From positions 1-8,388 of the forward strand of contig JAUYMV010000103.1 of assembly GCA_030698645.1 (NCBI GenBank): DNA of 8,388 bases. The letters run 5' to 3'. The translations under genes and the position numbers were made by a program. The notes beneath the pieces were generated by a model that made no database searches, was not told the origin of the DNA, and was given only the letters and a program-made list of their open reading frames with translations. This document shows positions 6,160 through 8,388 of this stretch, one piece after another; positions within the stretch are counted from its first letter, which is position 1, and every line of letters starts with the position of its first letter. The DNA comes from Mesorhizobium sp. GTDB lineage: Bacteria > Pseudomonadota > Alphaproteobacteria > Rhizobiales > Rhizobiaceae.

Positions 6160-7803
6160 CTACTCCTTGCCGGCCAGACGGTGGATGTGGGCCACCAGGC
6201 CCGCCGTCGACGAATCGCGGTCCGATGCCGCGGCCTTGCCCTCTACGACGGGAAGCAGCCCGGTCGCCAGTTCCTTGCCGAGCTCGACGCCCCATTGATC
6301 GAAGGCGTTGATGCCGAACAGCGCCGCCTCGACGAAGACGCGGTGTTCGTAGAGCGCCAGCAGCCGGCCGAGCGCGAACGGGTCGAGCCGCCGGTGCACC
6401 AGCGTGATCGAGGGCCGGTTGCCGGAGAACACGCGATGCGGGGCGATCGACTCGGCCTTGGATTGCACCATGCGTCCGCGCAGAAGCTGGTTCAGCGCCT
6501 CGTCCTCGGTGCGGCCGCGCATCAGCGCCTCCGACTGCGCCAGGCAATTGGCGAGCAGCAAATCGTGGTGGTGGCGAAGCTCCGGCTCGTGGCCCTGCGC
6601 CGCGACGATGAACTCGACCGGGATCACGTCCGTGCCCTGATGCAGCAACTGGAAGAAGGCGTGCTGCCCGTTGGTGCCGGGTTCGCCGAACACCAGTGGC
6701 CCGGTCGGCGTCGCGACCGGCGCTCCGTCGATGGTCACGCTCTTGCCGTTCGACTCCATGTCGAGCTGCTGCAGATAGGCGGGCAGGCGCGCCAGGCGCT
6801 GGTCGTAGGGAATCACCGCGCGCGCCGGATAGCCGCAGACGACGCGGTGCCAGTAGCCGACCAGGCCCATCACGACCGGCAGGTTTTCGAGCAGCGGCGC
6901 GGTGCGGAAATGCTCGTCCATGGCGTGCGCGCCGTCGAGGAAGGCGCGGAAGCTTGCCGGGCCGACCGCCAGCATGATCGGCAGGCCGATCGCCGACCAC
7001 AGCGAATAGCGGCCGCCGACCCAGTCCCAGAAGCCGAACACGCGCTCGGCCGGAATGCCAAAGGCCGCCGCCTTGTCGACCGCGCTGGAGACGGCGCAGA
7101 AATGCAGCGTGGCCAAGTCGGCGCCGACGGCCGCCTGCACCCACGCGCGGGCCGTCAAAGCGTTGGTCATCGTCTCGACCGTGGTGAAGGTCTTCGACGC
7201 GACGATGAACAGCGTCGTTTCGGGATCGAGCGTCTTCAGCGTGTCGGCGATGTGCGCGCCGTCCACATTGGAAACGAAATGCGCGCGCGGCCCGTCGTGG
7301 AACGGCGCCAGCGCCAGCACCGCCATTTGCGGTCCGAGATCGGAGCCGCCGATGCCGATATTGACGACATCCGCGAATCGCTTGCCGGTCGCGCCGCGCG
7401 TTTTGCCGGAACGCACCGACTCGGCATAGGCGGTCATCGCGGCGAGAACGCCCTCGACGTCCGCTGCCACGCCCGTCCTCGCGTCCGGCGCATCCGCGTT
7501 GGCGCCGCGCAACGCGACATGCAGCACGGCGCGTCCCTCGGTCAGGTTGATCGCCGCGCCGTCGAACATTTCGCGCCGGCGCTCCTCGACCTCGGCGGCT
7601 CGCGCCAGCGCCTCGAGAAGCGTCATGGTCTCGTCCCCGACCGCGCATTTCGACCAGTCGAGCAGCAAATCGTCCAGTTCGAGAGAAAACTTTGCGAAGC
7701 GCCGCGGCTCGGCCCTGAAGGCTGCCCGCATGTCCACCGGCGCGGTGCGCGCCCGGTGAGATTGCAGCGCCGCCAGCGCCGTTCGAAATGCTTCGCTTCT
7801 CAC
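6160..7803 (-). CDS. pgi: Glucose-6-phosphate isomerase
   Basis: Pgi interconverts glucose 6-phosphate and fructose 6-phosphate in the cytoplasm, linking Entner-Doudoroff/pentose-phosphate routes to gluconeogenesis and polysaccharide precursors. The 547-residue protein has the family's usual length (E. coli 549). Visible: [13 protein letters not shown] (148-160), [12 protein letters not shown] (178-189), ASKTFTT (202-208), PROSITE-type signature one [14 protein letters not shown] (260-273), ESNGK (350-354), [11 protein letters not shown] (373-383) and signature two [14 protein letters not shown] (497-510). By alignment, catalytic residues are Glu350, His381 and Lys510. The start is GTG at 7803 with GGAG (7812-7815) 8 nt upstream; no suitable ATG exists nearby. 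It heads the run pgi-HAD-MAPEG and is divergent from the MocR-type regulator gene. Confidence 0.96.
   Translation of the reverse strand: MRSEAFRTALAALQSHRARTAPVDMRAAFRAEPRRFAKFSLELDDLLLDWSKCAVGDETMTLLEALARAAEVEERRREMFDGAAINLTEGRAVLHVALRGANADAPDARTGVAADVEGVLAAMTAYAESVRSGKTRGATGKRFADVVNIGIGGSDLGPQMAVLALAPFHDGPRAHFVSNVDGAHIADTLKTLDPETTLFIVASKTFTTVETMTNALTARAWVQAAVGADLATLHFCAVSSAVDKAAAFGIPAERVFGFWDWVGGRYSLWSAIGLPIMLAVGPASFRAFLDGAHAMDEHFRTAPLLENLPVVMGLVGYWHRVVCGYPARAVIPYDQRLARLPAYLQQLDMESNGKSVTIDGAPVATPTGPLVFGEPGTNGQHAFFQLLHQGTDVIPVEFIVAAQGHEPELRHHHDLLLANCLAQSEALMRGRTEDEALNQLLRGRMVQSKAESIAPHRVFSGNRPSITLVHRRLDPFALGRLLALYEHRVFVEAALFGINAFDQWGVELGKELATGLLPVVEGKAAASDRDSSTAGLVAHIHRLAGKE
6163..6168 (-). 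promoter_or_regulatory. Shine-Dalgarno of the HAD gene inside the pgi end
   Basis: AAGGAG forms the last two sense codons of pgi (Lys546-Glu547) and lies 6 nt before the HAD GTG start. It fixes the non-ATG start and ties HAD translation to ribosomes finishing pgi. Confidence 0.75.
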
Positions 7804-7838
7804 TCTGTGCGCTCCATCACATTCGCCGTCGCAATCCC

Positions 7839-7880
7839 GTGCGAAGAGAGTCCGGGCACCCTAGTGCGAACCGAGTCGGG
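7839..7880. repeat. Tandem direct repeat upstream of pgi with GANTC sites
   Basis: GTGCGAA-GA-GAGTC at 7839-7852 recurs as GTGCGAA-CC-GAGTC at 7864-7877, a 25-bp period with 12 of 14 bases identical, and GGG follows each copy. Each copy contains GAGTC, a GANTC site methylated by CcrM in many alphaproteobacteria. The repeats lie 36-77 bp upstream of the pgi GTG, in its likely promoter zone. A role as paired operators is inferred. Confidence 0.5.
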
Positions 7881-7928
7881 TTTCCATCGGCCTTGCTGGC
7901 CCAAGACCGACACGGCAGGCAAATTCTT

Positions 7929-7948
7929 TGGCTTAAGTCATTATGCCA
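7929..7948. promoter_or_regulatory. Inverted repeat in the pgi / mocR-type gap
   Basis: TGGCTTAA (7929-7936) and TTATGCCA (7941-7948) are inverse complements at seven of eight positions around a 4-bp centre GTCA. The AT-rich centre and 20-bp length suit a dimeric regulator. Its owner is unknown; the neighbouring GntR/MocR-type protein is a natural candidate. Confidence 0.4.
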
Positions 7949-7953
7949 GCCTT

Positions 7954-7967
7954 GCTGACATGTTAGC
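7954..7967. promoter_or_regulatory. Near-perfect palindrome upstream of the MocR-type gene
   Basis: GCT-G-ACATGT-T-AGC is a 14-bp palindrome with a single mismatched pair. It ends 35 bp before the ATG at 8003 and would overlap the promoter of that gene, consistent with autoregulation. A weak promoter guess (TTGCTG at 7952-7957, TAAGGT at 7975-7980, 17-bp spacer) matches only three of six positions in each box. Confidence 0.35.
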
Positions 7968-8002
7968 CACGGTCTAAGGTATTGGCGAAAGGGACTGTGC
8001 CA

Positions 8003-8388
8003 ATGTCATCGAGAAACGACGCCGCCATCTGGTCGGGCCTGTTCACCATTTCAGCCGAATCCGGGCAGACGCTGCAGGCGCAGATCCGCCAGGCGATCGT
8101 CGCCGCCATCCTCGACCGCCAGATCGCCGCCTCCATGCCGCTGCCATCCTGCCGCATCCTCGCCGAGAAGCTCGGCGTCGCGCGCGGCACCGTGGTGCTC
8201 GCGTTCCAGCAGCTCGTCGACCAGGGCTTTTTGATCGCGCGTGAGCGCCGCGGTCATTTCGTCAATCCCGACGTGCTGGCGATGCCGGCCAAGGTCGCGC
8301 ACAAGCAGGCCGACAATCAGGATGGCATCGACTGGAAGTCGCGCCGCAAGATCGCGCCGAGCGACCTGCCGCGCCCGACCAAGCAGAG
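8003..8388 (+). CDS. MocR-type PLP-dependent transcription regulator, N-terminal part
   Basis: The frame starts at ATG 8003 and is open to the right edge: 128 complete codons are present. Residues about 22-88 form a GntR-type winged helix. The family pattern is clear in QTLQAQIRQAIVAAIL, then LPSCRILAEKLGVARGTV (helix-turn-helix, 47-64), VLAFQQLVDQGFL and the wing ERRGHFVNPD (81-90). An N-terminal segment preceding the helix and the linker after residue 90 fit MocR/GabR proteins, where an aminotransferase-I-like PLP domain of about 350 residues follows. That domain lies outside the window, so a plain GntR protein cannot be fully excluded. MocR regulators sense amines, amino acids or PLP; no ligand can be named here. 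GAAAGGGA, 8 nt before the ATG, serves as ribosome-binding site. Divergent from pgi across 199 bp that hold two dyads. Confidence 0.82.
   Translation, partial: MSSRNDAAIWSGLFTISAESGQTLQAQIRQAIVAAILDRQIAASMPLPSCRILAEKLGVARGTVVLAFQQLVDQGFLIARERRGHFVNPDVLAMPAKVAHKQADNQDGIDWKSRRKIAPSDLPRPTKQ

Noticed and set aside
5575..7977. Very long plus-strand open frame (800 codons) antisense to the HAD gene and pgi
   Set aside because: Its product is Arg/Gly/Asp/His-rich with no recognisable domain, and it runs across two well-supported genes. It is a high-GC antisense shadow.

Overview
The window looks like chromosome from a GC-rich alphaproteobacterium, most likely a Rhizobiales/Phyllobacteriaceae member such as a Mesorhizobium relative. 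This placement is an inference from high GC, codon use and gene content. It is mostly metabolic and transport genes plus one small toxin-antitoxin module. I see no phage, transposon, CRISPR, tRNA or rRNA.

Layout, left to right. (1) Positions 1-1734, minus strand: the 3' part of the window's dipeptide ABC transporter operon as drawn, with dppA (periplasmic dipeptide-binding protein) followed by the first nine codons of dppB at the very edge. A strong GC stem-loop without a U-tract lies between them. (2) Positions 1735-2038: divergent promoter region. (3) Positions 2039-4045, plus strand: a FadD-type long-chain acyl-CoA synthetase carrying about 115 extra N-terminal residues of Lys/Ala/Pro-rich, histone-H1-like sequence. 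(4) Positions 4078-4917, minus strand: a complete PrlF-YhaV type II toxin-antitoxin pair, convergent with fadD. The hairpin and T-run that most plausibly terminate fadD lie inside the last codons of yhaV. (5) Positions 4974-7803, minus strand: pgi (glucose-6-phosphate isomerase), a HAD phosphatase translationally coupled to it, then a small MAPEG-family membrane protein. (6) Positions 7804-8002: divergent regulatory region rich in repeats and dyads. (7) From 8003 to the right edge, plus strand: the N-terminal wing-helix part of a MocR-type (GntR plus aminotransferase) regulator, cut by the window end.

The groups serve separate jobs: peptide uptake (dpp), fatty-acid activation (fadD), central sugar metabolism with a phosphatase partner (pgi-HAD), and a growth-modulating RNase toxin with its antitoxin. 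Points most worth a second look are the histone-like tail on FadD, the terminator nested in the toxin gene, the apparently leaderless and autoregulated TA promoter, and the tandem GANTC-containing repeats upstream of pgi. I did not find a clear, wholly new multi-gene system.
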